Shown piece by piece: positions 7,976 to 16,830 of a stretch of 64,000 bases of DNA. The translations under genes and the position numbers were made by a program. Every line of letters begins with the position of its first letter. Positions within the stretch are counted from its first letter, which is position 1. Source of the DNA: SIG603 sp963621245 (lineage in GTDB: Bacteria > Bacillota > Clostridia > Oscillospirales > Acutalibacteraceae); the NCBI GenBank assembly GCA_963621245.1, contig CAVFCW010000012.1:1-64000 (forward strand), read 5' to 3'. Below the pieces are notes generated by a model that was not told the DNA's origin, ran no database searches, and worked only from the letters and a program-made list of their open reading frames with translations.

Positions 7976-8269
7976 TCAATTACCCTTATTCAGCCTGTCA
8001 AAAATAAGCTCATATCCGTCACTGCCGTAATCAAAAGATCTTTTAACACGGCTTATAGTAGCAGTTGAAGCGCCTGTTTCAGCAACAATTTCACTGTATA
8101 CCTTCTTTTCTTGAAGCATCTTAGCAACCGAAAGGCGTTGAGACATAGCCTTTAATTCAGGAACTGTGCAAAGATCCTCAAAAAATTTATAGCATTCATC
8201 AATATTCTTGAGTGAGAGAATAGCTTCAAAAAGATAGTCTACGCTGTCACCATGAAGTTTAGAGTTCAT
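7976..8269 (-). CDS. yerC: TrpR-related protein YerC/YecD
   Basis: A 97-aa helix-turn-helix protein of the YerC/YecD family, which shares the TrpR fold but is not shown to bind tryptophan. The core RLSVAKMLQEKKVYSEI and the recognition helix ASTATISRVKR fit the TrpR-type domain. It is the first gene of the yerC-methyltransferase-hslO operon and has a clear GAGGTAAT ribosome site. Its target sites are unknown. Confidence 0.9.
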   Translation of the reverse strand: MNSKLHGDSVDYLFEAILSLKNIDECYKFFEDLCTVPELKAMSQRLSVAKMLQEKKVYSEIVAETGASTATISRVKRSFDYGSDGYELIFDRLNKGN

Positions 8270-8384
8270 AAAATATTACCTCACTGAGCAATTAAAATAC
8301 AATAAAATTCTCATTCTAAATACATACTGATACTCATCGGCAAAAGCCAAAGTACCCGCACTATAATTAATCATTTACAGAAAG

Positions 8385-8413
8385 ATTTTATCACACTAAA
8401 AAGGAAAAGTAAA
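8385..8413 (-). promoter_or_regulatory. Promoter of the yerC operon
   Basis: On the minus strand TTTACT (8413-8408), 17 bases and TAAAAT (8390-8385) lie about 115 bases upstream of the yerC start. The gene-free stretch 8270-8597 holds this promoter and the divergent one at 8533. Nothing else is recognisable in it. Confidence 0.5.
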
Positions 8414-8532
8414 GACAACATTTTTGCAAAAGAAAATCGGCATAAAAAATATAAGCAAGTTATAAAATATGACAGCTTTAGATGCTCCACCCACCCTAAC
8501 CATCAACATAGCAAATAATATTTGCACTATAC

Positions 8533-8561
8533 TTGACACTGTATATATACAATGATAATAT
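8533..8561 (+). promoter_or_regulatory. Promoter of the DUF5684 gene with embedded palindrome
   Basis: TTGACA (8533-8538), 17 bases and TAATAT (8556-8561). The spacer holds TGTATATATACA (8540-8551), a perfect 12-bp palindrome. Similar dyads serve as operators of GntR/YtrA-type repressors, but no regulator gene is nearby. Confidence 0.55.
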
Positions 8562-8597
8562 TAGGACATATATTAAATGTTAAGGAGTAAAAACGTC

Positions 8598-9020
8598 ATG
8601 TCAATTTTTAATGCTTTGGTTTATCTTCTAACCACATTTTGGTTTATCTGCCTAATCATAATAGCTCTCAGAATTGCCGCCGATTGGTTGGTATTTGCAA
8701 AAGCCGGTCAACCCGGTTGGGCTGCATTTATTCCATTTCTCAACAGCTATATCGAATTTAAAATCTATATGGGTAACGGATGGCTTTTTCTTGTTCCTGT
8801 GATTTGTTCTTTTTTGACAGCTGTTCCCTATGTCGGTTGGATTTTCACAATTCTTGGTGCCGCCATAGTTCTTATCAAAAGATATAAGCAGTCGCTTGCT
8901 TTTGGTCAAGGTATCGGATTTGCAATCGGTCTCATACTTTTTAACGGAATATTCACTATGATCCTTGGATTAGGAAATTACTCCTATCTTGGTGTTCCAA
9001 GCCAAACTTATAATAGATAA
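8598..9020 (+). CDS. DUF5684 family membrane protein
   Basis: A small membrane protein of 140 aa with about four hydrophobic segments. The loop WLVFAKAGQPGWAAFIPFLN fits the DUF5684 signature seen in many clostridial membrane proteins of unknown role. The ATG at 8598 is preferred because TAAGGAGT lies 12-16 bases upstream; the earlier ATG at 8577 lies before that ribosome site. It is monocistronic, with its own promoter and terminator. Confidence 0.75.
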   Translation: MSIFNALVYLLTTFWFICLIIIALRIAADWLVFAKAGQPGWAAFIPFLNSYIEFKIYMGNGWLFLVPVICSFLTAVPYVGWIFTILGAAIVLIKRYKQSLAFGQGIGFAIGLILFNGIFTMILGLGNYSYLGVPSQTYNR

Positions 9021-9025
9021 ATCTC

Positions 9026-9062
9026 AATCGCCGTTCATTGAAAAATGCGCGGCGATTTTCTT
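9026..9062 (+). terminator. Terminator of the DUF5684 gene
   Basis: Stem AATCGCCG (9026-9033) pairs with CGGCGATT (9050-9057), followed by TTTTCTTATT. Confidence 0.75.
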
Positions 9063-9076
9063 ATTACAATTAAATA

Positions 9077-9355
9077 TCAGTAATCTACCCACTCAATTTC
9101 TTGCTCGACTTCCAAAAAAGTTTTTCCGTCAAAAAACGGTTGAGCCATAAAAGCATCAAAACTTTTCTGACAGTCTAACCCCTCTACATGCCAAAGCATT
9201 TTTCCTTCAGACTCCCATTGCTGCAACTCAAAGCGATACCATCCATTATCAAGGCAGTATCCCTGAGAAAAATATTTTCTTCCGTTATAAACGAAAATCA
9301 ATTCTTCTCCAAATCTTAGTTTATCGATAAACTCATCAATGTTTACGTTAATCAT
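9077..9355 (-). CDS. Small hypothetical protein (92 aa)
   Basis: I do not recognise this family. The 92-aa protein is acidic and rich in aromatic residues (for example GWYRFELQQWES and HVEGLD) and has no signal peptide or membrane segment. It reads like a small cytosolic alpha/beta protein. It stands alone between the DUF5684 gene and engB, and no strong ribosome site is visible. It could be an orphan or an accessory gene. Confidence 0.6.
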   Translation of the reverse strand: MINVNIDEFIDKLRFGEELIFVYNGRKYFSQGYCLDNGWYRFELQQWESEGKMLWHVEGLDCQKSFDAFMAQPFFDGKTFLEVEQEIEWVDY

Positions 9356-9411
9356 ATAACCAAATCCTATTTAAGTTAATACAGTCAAGTTTTTACAATA
9401 CTTAAGCACTA

Positions 9412-9451
9412 AACGGGCCTGTAAGCTCAGAAATTCACTTACAGACCCGTT
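9412..9451. terminator. Strong hairpin downstream of engB
   Basis: AACGGG-c-CTGTAAG pairs with CTTACAG-a-CCCGTT, giving about 13 bp with one internal mismatch and a 12-base loop. It lies 70 bases past engB. The U tail is short on both strands, so termination is likely but not certain. Confidence 0.5.
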
Positions 9452-9519
9452 ATTTATGCTCTGTTAAACATACAATATAGTCTTTTACAAACAGAATATT
9501 ATTAAAACAATGTAATCGA

Positions 9520-10098
9520 CTATTCCGCACAAGATGTGATTATTCCCTTTAGCTCATCTATACCGGTACCCTTTAGCGATGATATTCCAACATAAGGAAT
9601 TTCATTAGGCGTTAAGAGGTTGTCAAAATAAGCGAGTTGTTTTTCGGTTTCCGTCTTGTTTAGTTTATCGATCTTTGTCAAGGCACAAATAAACGGCAAA
9701 TCTCTTTCAATAAGATAATTAATCATATCAAAATCTTGAGCAGAAGGTTCGTGACGAATGTCGATAATCTGAACAATCAGCTTTATCTGCCTGTCAGAAT
9801 TAAAATAAGACTCAATAAGCTTCGCCCATTTCATCTTTTCGTTATGCGAAACCTTTGCGTAACCATAACCGGGAAGGTCGATAAATCTGCAGCAATCAAC
9901 CATATATGAGTTGATTGTAGCCGTTTTACCCGGACTTGCACTGACTCTCGCCAAAGATTTCCTGTTTAAAAGCTTGTTAATCAAAGAAGATTTTCCAACA
10001 TTGGATTTACCGGAGAAAACTATTTCGGACAAATCAGATTTAGGCATCTGCTTAATTTCGCCCGCAGAGAATTCAAATTCAGCTTTATTAAAATTCAT
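9520..10098 (-). CDS. engB: Ribosome biogenesis GTPase EngB/YsxC
   Basis: EngB (YsxC) is an essential GTPase for 50S subunit assembly. The 192-aa protein has G1 GKSNVGKSSL, G3 DLPGYGYAK and G4 TKIDK. It follows lon by six bases, the order usual in Firmicutes, with a GAGG ribosome site in the gap. Confidence 0.95.
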   Translation of the reverse strand: MNFNKAEFEFSAGEIKQMPKSDLSEIVFSGKSNVGKSSLINKLLNRKSLARVSASPGKTATINSYMVDCCRFIDLPGYGYAKVSHNEKMKWAKLIESYFNSDRQIKLIVQIIDIRHEPSAQDFDMINYLIERDLPFICALTKIDKLNKTETEKQLAYFDNLLTPNEIPYVGISSLKGTGIDELKGIITSCAE

Positions 10099-10104
10099 AG
10101 AACC

Positions 10105-12423
10105 TCACAAAACAGCATTTTCCCATGCTGTGTTAACTTTAGACATAGGTATGAACTTAACGTTATCCAAAACAACTTTATCTATTTCATTAAGATCAGG
10201 TACATTATCCTTAGGAATCAAAACTGTTTTAATTCCGTTTTTGTAAGCTGCCATAGACTTTTCCTTTAGTCCGCCAATAGCTAAAACTCTACCCTGTAAA
10301 GTAATTTCACCTGTCATAGCTACATCGTGTCGGATTGGTCTGCCTTTCAGTGCAGAATATACTGCAGTTGCCATTGCAACACCAGCCGAAGGGCCGTCTT
10401 TAGGAATTGCACCTTCAGGAGCATGAATATGAATATCGTATTTTGTGTAGAACGAAGAATCAATATCATACTTCTCAGCCATAACCCTTACACAAGTTAT
10501 TGCGGCGCTTGCGGATTCCTTCATGACATCTCCGAGCGAACCGGTCAACTGAATTTTTCCTGTTCCGGGCATTACAGCAACTTCAATGGGAAGCAGTTCT
10601 CCTCCGACACTTGTCCAAGCGAGGCCGTTAACCAATCCTATCTCATCCGTAGAAACATTATCGTGGCCCAAGAACTTAGCCGGGCCAAGAATATCAGCGA
10701 GATTCTTAACCGTTACGGTTTCTTTGGTAAAATTCTCATCGTCTAATATCTTGATTGCAGTTTTGCGGCAAATAGTGGAAATGGTTCTCTCGAGATTTCT
10801 CACGCCAGCTTCTTTCGTATATTCATCGATGATCTTGTCAAGCGCTGTCGGATTAATTCTGAGCTGACTTTTTTTAATACCGTTCAATTCGAGCTGTTTC
10901 GGAATTAGATGGTCTCTTGCTATATGAAATTTCTCGTCATGCGTATAGCTGCCAAGCTCTATAACTTCCATTCTGTCATAAAGCGGTCCAGGTATCTGAG
11001 AAGCATCGTTAGCTGTTGTTATAAACAAGACATCCGATAAATCAAACGGCAAATCGATATAGTGATCATAGAATGTTTTGTTCTGCTCGGGATCTAATAT
11101 TTCAAGTAAGGCAGAAGAAGGATCCCCACGGAAACTTTGACCAAGTTTGTCGATTTCATCGAGCAAAATAAGTGGATTATTTACTCCCGCCTGTTTAACA
11201 GCATTGATTATTCTACCGGGCATTGAACCAACATATGTTCTTCTGTGACCCATAATATCGGCTTCATCCTGTATTCCACCCAAAGAAACTCTAGTGTATT
11301 TTCTTCCCGTTGCCTCTGCAATTGATCTGCCGATAGAGGTTTTTCCTACGCCCGGAGGGCCGACAAGACAAATTATATGAGGAGGATTTTTACCTGATAG
11401 TTTCTTTACAGCAAGGTTCTCAATTATAGTCTCTTTAACTTTTTTTAGGCCATAATGATCTCTGTCAAGAATCTTTCTCGCCTTGTTTAAATCAATGGTT
11501 TCCTTAGATTTTTTATCCCAGGGAAGTTCAAGACAAGTATCAATGTAAAGTCTTATAACGCTGGCCTCATGAGAACCATAAGGCATTTTTTGAAGCTTAT
11601 CACACTCTTTCAAGAGCTTTGTTTTTGCTTCCTCAGGGATATTTCTTGAGCTGATAGAAGTCCTGAGTTCGTCTGCCTCTTCCTCGGGTGAATCATCTTC
11701 CCCAAGTTCTGAAGCTATAACCTTCATTTGCTCTCTTAGAACATATTCACGCTGATTTTCGTCAATATTCTCTTGCGCTTTCTGCATTATCTCTGACTCT
11801 ATTTTGAAAACAGCAAGCTCGTCTTCAATGAACTTATACAGCATTTCGATTCTTTTAAACGGGTGAATTTCCTCGAGAACCTCCTGCTTAGCTGTAAAGG
11901 TCAGGTTAGAATTTGAAGCAATATAATCCGCAACAGCGCCGCAACTTGCGTTCTCCAAAGTTGCTGTAAAGTCGTTTGGGTTTCCTTTAAGAGCACTTGC
12001 ATACTCGCCAAACAAAGATACAGTGTTGCGTATAAAGGCAACATCCTTTGCAGATGGCTTATATTCAACGTCCTTGCACGGATTTACATTTGTGGCAATA
12101 AAGGGATTAAACTGTGTAAAGCTAATTACCTGTGCACGGTAAAGACCTGTAACCTGAACCTTTATAGAGTCTTCCGAGTCACTTATAATCTGGCGAATTC
12201 TCGCAACAGTACCAACCTCATAGAGATTATCACTGCTCGGGTCTTCGGTATCTAAATTTCTTTGTGTCAACAGAAAGATCATTCGATTACTCTCTAATGA
12301 TCTTCTTATTGCATTTACTGACTTTCTTCGGGATACATCAAATTGTATTGCCATATCAGGGAATACAACAAGTCCTCTAAGAGCAAGTACAGGCAAATTT
12401 AATTCATAGTTATTATCTGGCAT
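10105..12423 (-). CDS. lon: ATP-dependent protease Lon
   Basis: Lon degrades damaged and regulatory proteins. The 772-aa protein has the N-terminal substrate-binding LON domain (about 1-200), a coiled-coil, an AAA+ module with Walker A GPPGVGKT near residue 350 and Walker B LLDEIDK, and the C-terminal protease domain with the serine in KDGPSAGVA near residue 675. It is co-transcribed with engB. A pseudo-palindrome overlaps the -35-like TTGACC upstream, which may reflect stress control. Confidence 0.96.
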   Translation of the reverse strand: MPDNNYELNLPVLALRGLVVFPDMAIQFDVSRRKSVNAIRRSLESNRMIFLLTQRNLDTEDPSSDNLYEVGTVARIRQIISDSEDSIKVQVTGLYRAQVISFTQFNPFIATNVNPCKDVEYKPSAKDVAFIRNTVSLFGEYASALKGNPNDFTATLENASCGAVADYIASNSNLTFTAKQEVLEEIHPFKRIEMLYKFIEDELAVFKIESEIMQKAQENIDENQREYVLREQMKVIASELGEDDSPEEEADELRTSISSRNIPEEAKTKLLKECDKLQKMPYGSHEASVIRLYIDTCLELPWDKKSKETIDLNKARKILDRDHYGLKKVKETIIENLAVKKLSGKNPPHIICLVGPPGVGKTSIGRSIAEATGRKYTRVSLGGIQDEADIMGHRRTYVGSMPGRIINAVKQAGVNNPLILLDEIDKLGQSFRGDPSSALLEILDPEQNKTFYDHYIDLPFDLSDVLFITTANDASQIPGPLYDRMEVIELGSYTHDEKFHIARDHLIPKQLELNGIKKSQLRINPTALDKIIDEYTKEAGVRNLERTISTICRKTAIKILDDENFTKETVTVKNLADILGPAKFLGHDNVSTDEIGLVNGLAWTSVGGELLPIEVAVMPGTGKIQLTGSLGDVMKESASAAITCVRVMAEKYDIDSSFYTKYDIHIHAPEGAIPKDGPSAGVAMATAVYSALKGRPIRHDVAMTGEITLQGRVLAIGGLKEKSMAAYKNGIKTVLIPKDNVPDLNEIDKVVLDNVKFIPMSKVNTAWENAVL

Positions 12424-12466
12424 AATTATAATAAAAGCCTTTCTTTTTCAGTTGGGCATATCAACT

Positions 12467-12483
12467 TTAACCGAATCGGTCAA
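12467..12483. promoter_or_regulatory. Pseudo-palindrome in the lon promoter region
   Basis: TTAACCGAATCGGTCAA has 8-base arms with a single mismatch around a central A. Its right arm contains TTGACC on the minus strand, a possible lon -35 box with TATGCC 17 bases on as a weak -10. It shares the GGTCAA half of the CtsR consensus but not the tandem-heptamer layout. Confidence 0.35.
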
Positions 12484-12532
12484 GTCATTAAGTTAATTAA
12501 TCTCAATAATTCTGTAGTGTTAGACTAAGAAA

Positions 12533-12569
12533 GAAAAAAGACTGTGTGCAAAAAGCAAGCACAGTCTTT
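12533..12569 (-). terminator. Terminator of clpX
   Basis: Stem AAAGACTGTG (12537-12546) pairs with 12560-12569. On the minus strand a T-rich tail (TTTTCTTTCTT) follows. It separates the clp transcript from lon. Confidence 0.75.
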
Positions 12570-12572
12570 CAC

Positions 12573-12625
12573 TAATCGGAGCTCACTCTGCTTTGCTTGC
12601 GAATAGCAGAGTGAGCGAACGATTA
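12573..12625. repeat. Long imperfect hairpin between clpX and lon
   Basis: A 12-bp perfect stem GCTCACTCTGCT/AGCAGAGTGAGC (12581-12592 and 12605-12616) is extended by an outer TAATCG/CGATTA pairing. It has no U tail. It lies between clpX and its terminator and could protect the clpX mRNA 3' end. Confidence 0.6.
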
Positions 12626-12705
12626 AAAATCAGCAAAATGTAAATCCAAACTTCTTCTGGTGATAATCTTTAATCCTTAAAGCAAGAACTGTCTGTACTT
12701 AAACC

Positions 12706-13998
12706 TTAGGCAGTTGTGTTCTTTCTGGATTTTCTCTTTGGATTAACAGAAATCTGTATTTTTACAGGTGCTCTATTCGGATCTTTCACCAATTCAGGAT
12801 CTGTTCCCTCGTTAACAACAGAATCTGTAATAGTTACTTTCTCGATAGTTGGATCGGAAGGAATGCTGTACATCAAAGGTGTAAGAATACCTTCAACTAT
12901 CGAACGAAGTCCTCTTGCACCGGTTTTCCTATCCAAAGCCTTCTGAGCTATAGCCTTTAAGGCGTCATCAGTAAACTCAAGAGTTACTCCGTCAAGCTTA
13001 AGCAATTTCTTATACTGAGCCGTAAGAGAATTTTTAGGCTCAGTGAGAATTCTTACCAAAGCATCAACATCGAGTTCATCAAGAGTTGTGATTACAGGAA
13101 GTCGTCCGACAAGCTCGGGAATCAATCCGAATTTAACCAAATCATGAGGTGTAACCTCTTTGATGACATTAATCTTATTCTCCGATTTGCTTGAAACAGA
13201 ACCTGTAAAGCCTAGCACCGTTGAAGCGGATCGCTTTTCGATTAACTTATCGATTCCGTCAAATGCTCCGCCACAAATAAACAGAATATTAGATGTATCA
13301 ATAAGTATATTATCTCCCATCGGGTGTTTTCTACCGCCTTTAGCCGGTACCGATGAAGTTGTACCTTCAAGTATCTTAAGCAAAGCCTGTTGTACGCCCT
13401 CACCACTTACATCTCTTGTAATTGAAGTGCTCTCGGATTTTCTTGTGATTTTATCTATCTCGTCGACATAGATAATTCCACGCTCTGCCTTGTCAATATC
13501 AAAATCTGCAGCCTGAATCAGTCTAAGCAGAATATTTTCAACATCGTCACCGACATATCCAGCTTCAGTAAGGGTAGTTGCATCGGCAATGGCAAAAGGA
13601 ACATCCAAAATTCTCGCCAAAGTTTGAGCAAGATATGTTTTTCCCACGCCTGTCGGGCCTAAAAGCAACACATTGCTCTTTCCGAGCTCGACATCATCTT
13701 TACCGAAAGCAACTCTCTTATAATGATTGTAAACAGCTACAGAAAGAGCAATTTTAGCGTTATCCTGTCCGATTACATATTCATCAAGCTTTTCTTTAAT
13801 CTGCTGCGGTTTAAGCAACGTCTTAAATTTTTCCTTAGTTGCCGGAGTTTCGATAGGCATTTCGTCTTCATCAATTATGCTCATACATATATTTACGCAT
13901 GAATCGCAGATATATGTACCGGGCTGAGTTCCGGCAATTAATTTTTTGGCTCTAGATTGCGGTTTGCCGCAAAAAGAGCAATAAATATCTTCGTTCAT
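12706..13998 (-). CDS. clpX: ATP-dependent Clp protease ATP-binding subunit ClpX
   Basis: ClpX unfolds tagged proteins and feeds them to ClpP. The 430-aa protein has the N-terminal zinc-binding domain (C7, C10, C31, C34), Walker A GPTGVGKT near residue 118, Walker B IIYVDEIDK, the pore motif GYVG and sensor residues in the small AAA+ domain. It lies 20 bases after clpP, with an AAAGGA ribosome site, and is co-transcribed with it. Confidence 0.97.
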   Translation of the reverse strand: MNEDIYCSFCGKPQSRAKKLIAGTQPGTYICDSCVNICMSIIDEDEMPIETPATKEKFKTLLKPQQIKEKLDEYVIGQDNAKIALSVAVYNHYKRVAFGKDDVELGKSNVLLLGPTGVGKTYLAQTLARILDVPFAIADATTLTEAGYVGDDVENILLRLIQAADFDIDKAERGIIYVDEIDKITRKSESTSITRDVSGEGVQQALLKILEGTTSSVPAKGGRKHPMGDNILIDTSNILFICGGAFDGIDKLIEKRSASTVLGFTGSVSSKSENKINVIKEVTPHDLVKFGLIPELVGRLPVITTLDELDVDALVRILTEPKNSLTAQYKKLLKLDGVTLEFTDDALKAIAQKALDRKTGARGLRSIVEGILTPLMYSIPSDPTIEKVTITDSVVNEGTDPELVKDPNRAPVKIQISVNPKRKSRKNTTA

Positions 13999-14018
13999 TA
14001 AAGTTTTTCCTTTAATAA

Positions 14019-14600
14019 TCAGCGTTTTTCAATTATCTTATCAATCAAACCGTAATCGAGTGCTTCCTGAGCAGTCATCCAATTGTCACGCTCTGTATCG
14101 CGTGCTATTGTCTCGTATGACTGTCCAGTTTTTTCAGAAAGAATATTATTAAGTCTCTTCTTAATAGCTAAAATATGTTCTGCCTGAATCTGAATATCGG
14201 TTGCCTGACCCTGTGCTCCTCCACTCGGCTGGTGAATCATAATTTCACTGTTGGGAAGAGCTATTCTCTTTCCTTTTGCTCCTGCAGCAAGAAGGAAAGC
14301 TCCCATACTTGCAGCCATGCCCATGCAAATTGTAGAAACATCGCACTTAATGTACTGCATAGTATCATAAATTGCCATACCGGCTGTGATAACTCCGCCC
14401 GGGCTGTTTATATAAAGGCAAATATCCTTTTCAGGATCCTGACCTTCAAGATAGAGAAGCTGGGCACACACAACGCTTGCAGAAGCATTGTTAACTTCTT
14501 CATTGAGCATTATGATTCTATCATTTAATAATCTGGAGAATATATCGTAGGATCTTTCTCCTCTGCTTGTCTGTTCAACAACATATGGTACTAAACTCAT
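14019..14600 (-). CDS. clpP: ATP-dependent Clp protease proteolytic subunit ClpP
   Basis: ClpP is the serine protease chamber used by ClpX. The start at 14600 (MSLVPYVVEQT) is chosen because AAGGAG lies just upstream and the N-terminus then matches the family; the reading frame is open further upstream without such a site. The 193-aa product has the catalytic serine in GMAASMGAFLL, histidine in MIHQPSGG and an aspartate in the C-terminal third. It lies between tig and clpX. Confidence 0.96.
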   Translation of the reverse strand: MSLVPYVVEQTSRGERSYDIFSRLLNDRIIMLNEEVNNASASVVCAQLLYLEGQDPEKDICLYINSPGGVITAGMAIYDTMQYIKCDVSTICMGMAASMGAFLLAAGAKGKRIALPNSEIMIHQPSGGAQGQATDIQIQAEHILAIKKRLNNILSEKTGQSYETIARDTERDNWMTAQEALDYGLIDKIIEKR

Positions 14601-14697
14601 ATTTAACTCCTTCCGCAATAAAATTGCTCTTGGTAAAGACATAGCCAATCGCATTTGGCTGCAATTGGCATCTGTCTAAAAATCTTATGTAAATAAA

Positions 14698-15987
14698 TTA
14701 TTCTTCTGTCTTGATAACAGCGTTGTCTCTGACAAATGTTACTGCCTTTTCATTTGTGATATCAGCCTTGAGCTGCTTAGCGTCAACGACGTTCTTAACC
14801 TCTTCAACCTTCATCTCGTAGGTCTCAGCAAGCTTATTGTACTCGTTCTCAACATCCTCATCAGATGCCTCAATTCCCTCAAGAGCGACAATCTTCTCGA
14901 GAGCAAGTCTTACCTTAACATTTTTCTCAGCCTGATCCTTGAACTGCTCACGGATTGTCTCAGGTGTGAGTCCTGTGTACTTGAGATATGTCTGAATATC
15001 AAGGCCCTGAGACTGGAGACGGTAAGCGAAGTTGTTTACGCTCTCATCAATCTCGTTCTCATACATCTGCTCAGGAATCTCAGCCTCAAGCTTCTCAATA
15101 AGAGTATCGATAATCTGGTTATCAACCTCAGCCTTTGCTGCATCCTCTCTCTTTGTCTCAAGATCGGATCTGATGCTTGCCTTGTACTCATCAAGAGTAT
15201 CGCAATCGGAAACATCCTTAACGAACTCATCGTCAATCTCAGGAAGCTCTTTAGCCTTGAGCTCGTGAAGCTTAATCTTAAATACTGCCTCTTTGCCCTT
15301 AAGTTCCTCTGCCTGATAATCCTCGGGGAATGTTACATTGATATCAAACTCGTCTCCGATCTCGTGACCGACGATCTGATCCTCGAAGCCGGGGATAAAC
15401 TGACCTGCGCCGAGTGAAAGCTCATAGTTCTCTGCCTTGCCGCCTTCAAATGCTACGCCGTCTACAAATCCCTCAAAGTCGATAACTGCTGTATCGCCTG
15501 TGTAAGCTGCACGGTTGTCAACATTTACCATTCTGGAGTTTCTGTCCTGAACCTTTTTGATCTCGTTGTCAACATCCTCGTCTGTAACAGGAGCAACATG
15601 CTTTGTTACCTCGATGCCCTTATAGCCGTCAATGTTAACCTCAGGCTTAACAATAACAGTCTGCTTAAAGATAAAGCCGTTCTCTTTGCTTGTCTCAACA
15701 ACATCCATATCTGTTACAGCAACGACATCAAGCTCACTTGCATCGATAGCAGCAATAACAGCAGGTCTGTAAAGGCTGTCAACAGCTGACTCGAAGAAAA
15801 TTCCTTCTCCGTACATCTTCTCGCAAACAGCTTTGGGAGCTTTACCCTTTCTGAATCCGGGAACATTTATGTTTTTAACTTCCTTGCGATATGCAGCATT
15901 AACGGCAGCGTTAAAATCATCTGCAGGTACTTCAATCTCAAGCTCGAATTTATTTGTGTCTACTTTAGTTTTTGATTTAAGATTCAT
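14698..15987 (-). CDS. tig: Trigger factor
   Basis: Trigger factor is the ribosome-bound folding chaperone with peptidyl-prolyl isomerase activity. The 429-aa protein has the ribosome-binding tail with the signature GFRKGKAP (about residues 44-51), a central FKBP-type domain (about 160-240) and an acidic, helical C-terminal substrate cradle. The ribosome site is AAAGGA. The gene heads the tig-clpP-clpX group and is preceded by a good promoter. Confidence 0.96.
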   Translation of the reverse strand: MNLKSKTKVDTNKFELEIEVPADDFNAAVNAAYRKEVKNINVPGFRKGKAPKAVCEKMYGEGIFFESAVDSLYRPAVIAAIDASELDVVAVTDMDVVETSKENGFIFKQTVIVKPEVNIDGYKGIEVTKHVAPVTDEDVDNEIKKVQDRNSRMVNVDNRAAYTGDTAVIDFEGFVDGVAFEGGKAENYELSLGAGQFIPGFEDQIVGHEIGDEFDINVTFPEDYQAEELKGKEAVFKIKLHELKAKELPEIDDEFVKDVSDCDTLDEYKASIRSDLETKREDAAKAEVDNQIIDTLIEKLEAEIPEQMYENEIDESVNNFAYRLQSQGLDIQTYLKYTGLTPETIREQFKDQAEKNVKVRLALEKIVALEGIEASDEDVENEYNKLAETYEMKVEEVKNVVDAKQLKADITNEKAVTFVRDNAVIKTEE

Positions 15988-16058
15988 TTTCTACTTTCCT
16001 TTCAATATGCATTTACAAGAAATACATGTCACATTATGCTGTATCAACAGCAGTTACC

Positions 16059-16087
16059 ATTATAACACAGCAGAAATGACTTTTCCA
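16059..16087 (-). promoter_or_regulatory. Promoter of tig
   Basis: On the minus strand TGGAAA (16087-16082), 17 bases and TATAAT (16064-16059). A small hairpin (TGCTGT/ACAGCA) follows in the leader. No CIRCE element or complete CtsR site is seen. Confidence 0.6.
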
Positions 16088-16130
16088 CTAAAAATTATAT
16101 TTTTTTCAATATTACCGCAAAATTTACAAT

Positions 16131-16826
16131 TTATTCTTTTTTAATCAGTAAAGGGCAAAAATTGAGATAGTCGCAAGAAATCAAGTGCATTTTAATGCCC
16201 TCATACTCGCCCGTTATTGCTTTTTTTGCGGCTTGCGTTCCATGAATATGTCCGAAATAGCATTCGGAAATTTCATATTCTTTCAGTACATCCAAAATCT
16301 CACGACATGAATAAATATCATATACCGGAGGATAATGTAGAAAAACTATCGGCTTCAATTTCTTGTTGAAACAATCTTCTATAGACGCCTTTAGTCTTCC
16401 TACCTCACGATTGACGATTTTCTTATCCTCGTCACTTTCGGAATTATACATCCAACCTCTTGTTCCGCATATGCCGACATCTCCTACCTGACAAGAAGAA
16501 TTAAACACTATCGACATATCGCCAAAACCATTTTTCTCGAGGTAAGCGTTAATTTTTGATTTCGTTGACCACCAGTAATCGTGATTTCCTTTTAAAAAGA
16601 GCTTTTTCCCGGGCAAAGAATGAATAAACTCAAAATCTTTTATTGTTTCTTCAAGTTTCATTGCCCAAGAAATATCGCCTGCAATTACTATTGTGTCATC
16701 ATCTTTCACTAAGGCTCTCCAGTTATCTTCAAGTCTCTGAACATAATTGTTCCAACCCTTAAAAACATCCATAGGTTTGTTTGTGCCAAGCGAAAGATGC
16801 AAATCAGCGATTGCGTAAATTGCCAT
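16131..16826 (-). CDS. Calcineurin-like metallophosphoesterase
   Basis: A 231-aa predicted phosphohydrolase with the full metallophosphoesterase set: DLH at residues 8-10, GDISW, GNHDYWW, a mid-protein histidine (FLHYPP) and GHIHG. It fits a clostridial group of stand-alone predicted phosphohydrolases of unknown substrate. It begins four bases after the thrC stop and is probably co-transcribed with it, although no functional link to threonine synthesis is known. Confidence 0.85.
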   Translation of the reverse strand: MAIYAIADLHLSLGTNKPMDVFKGWNNYVQRLEDNWRALVKDDDTIVIAGDISWAMKLEETIKDFEFIHSLPGKKLFLKGNHDYWWSTKSKINAYLEKNGFGDMSIVFNSSCQVGDVGICGTRGWMYNSESDEDKKIVNREVGRLKASIEDCFNKKLKPIVFLHYPPVYDIYSCREILDVLKEYEISECYFGHIHGTQAAKKAITGEYEGIKMHLISCDYLNFCPLLIKKE

Positions 16827-16830
16827 AAAA

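Noticed and set aside
12467..12483. CtsR operator
   Set aside because: CtsR sites are direct heptamer repeats; only one GGTCAA half is present, in an inverted-repeat setting.
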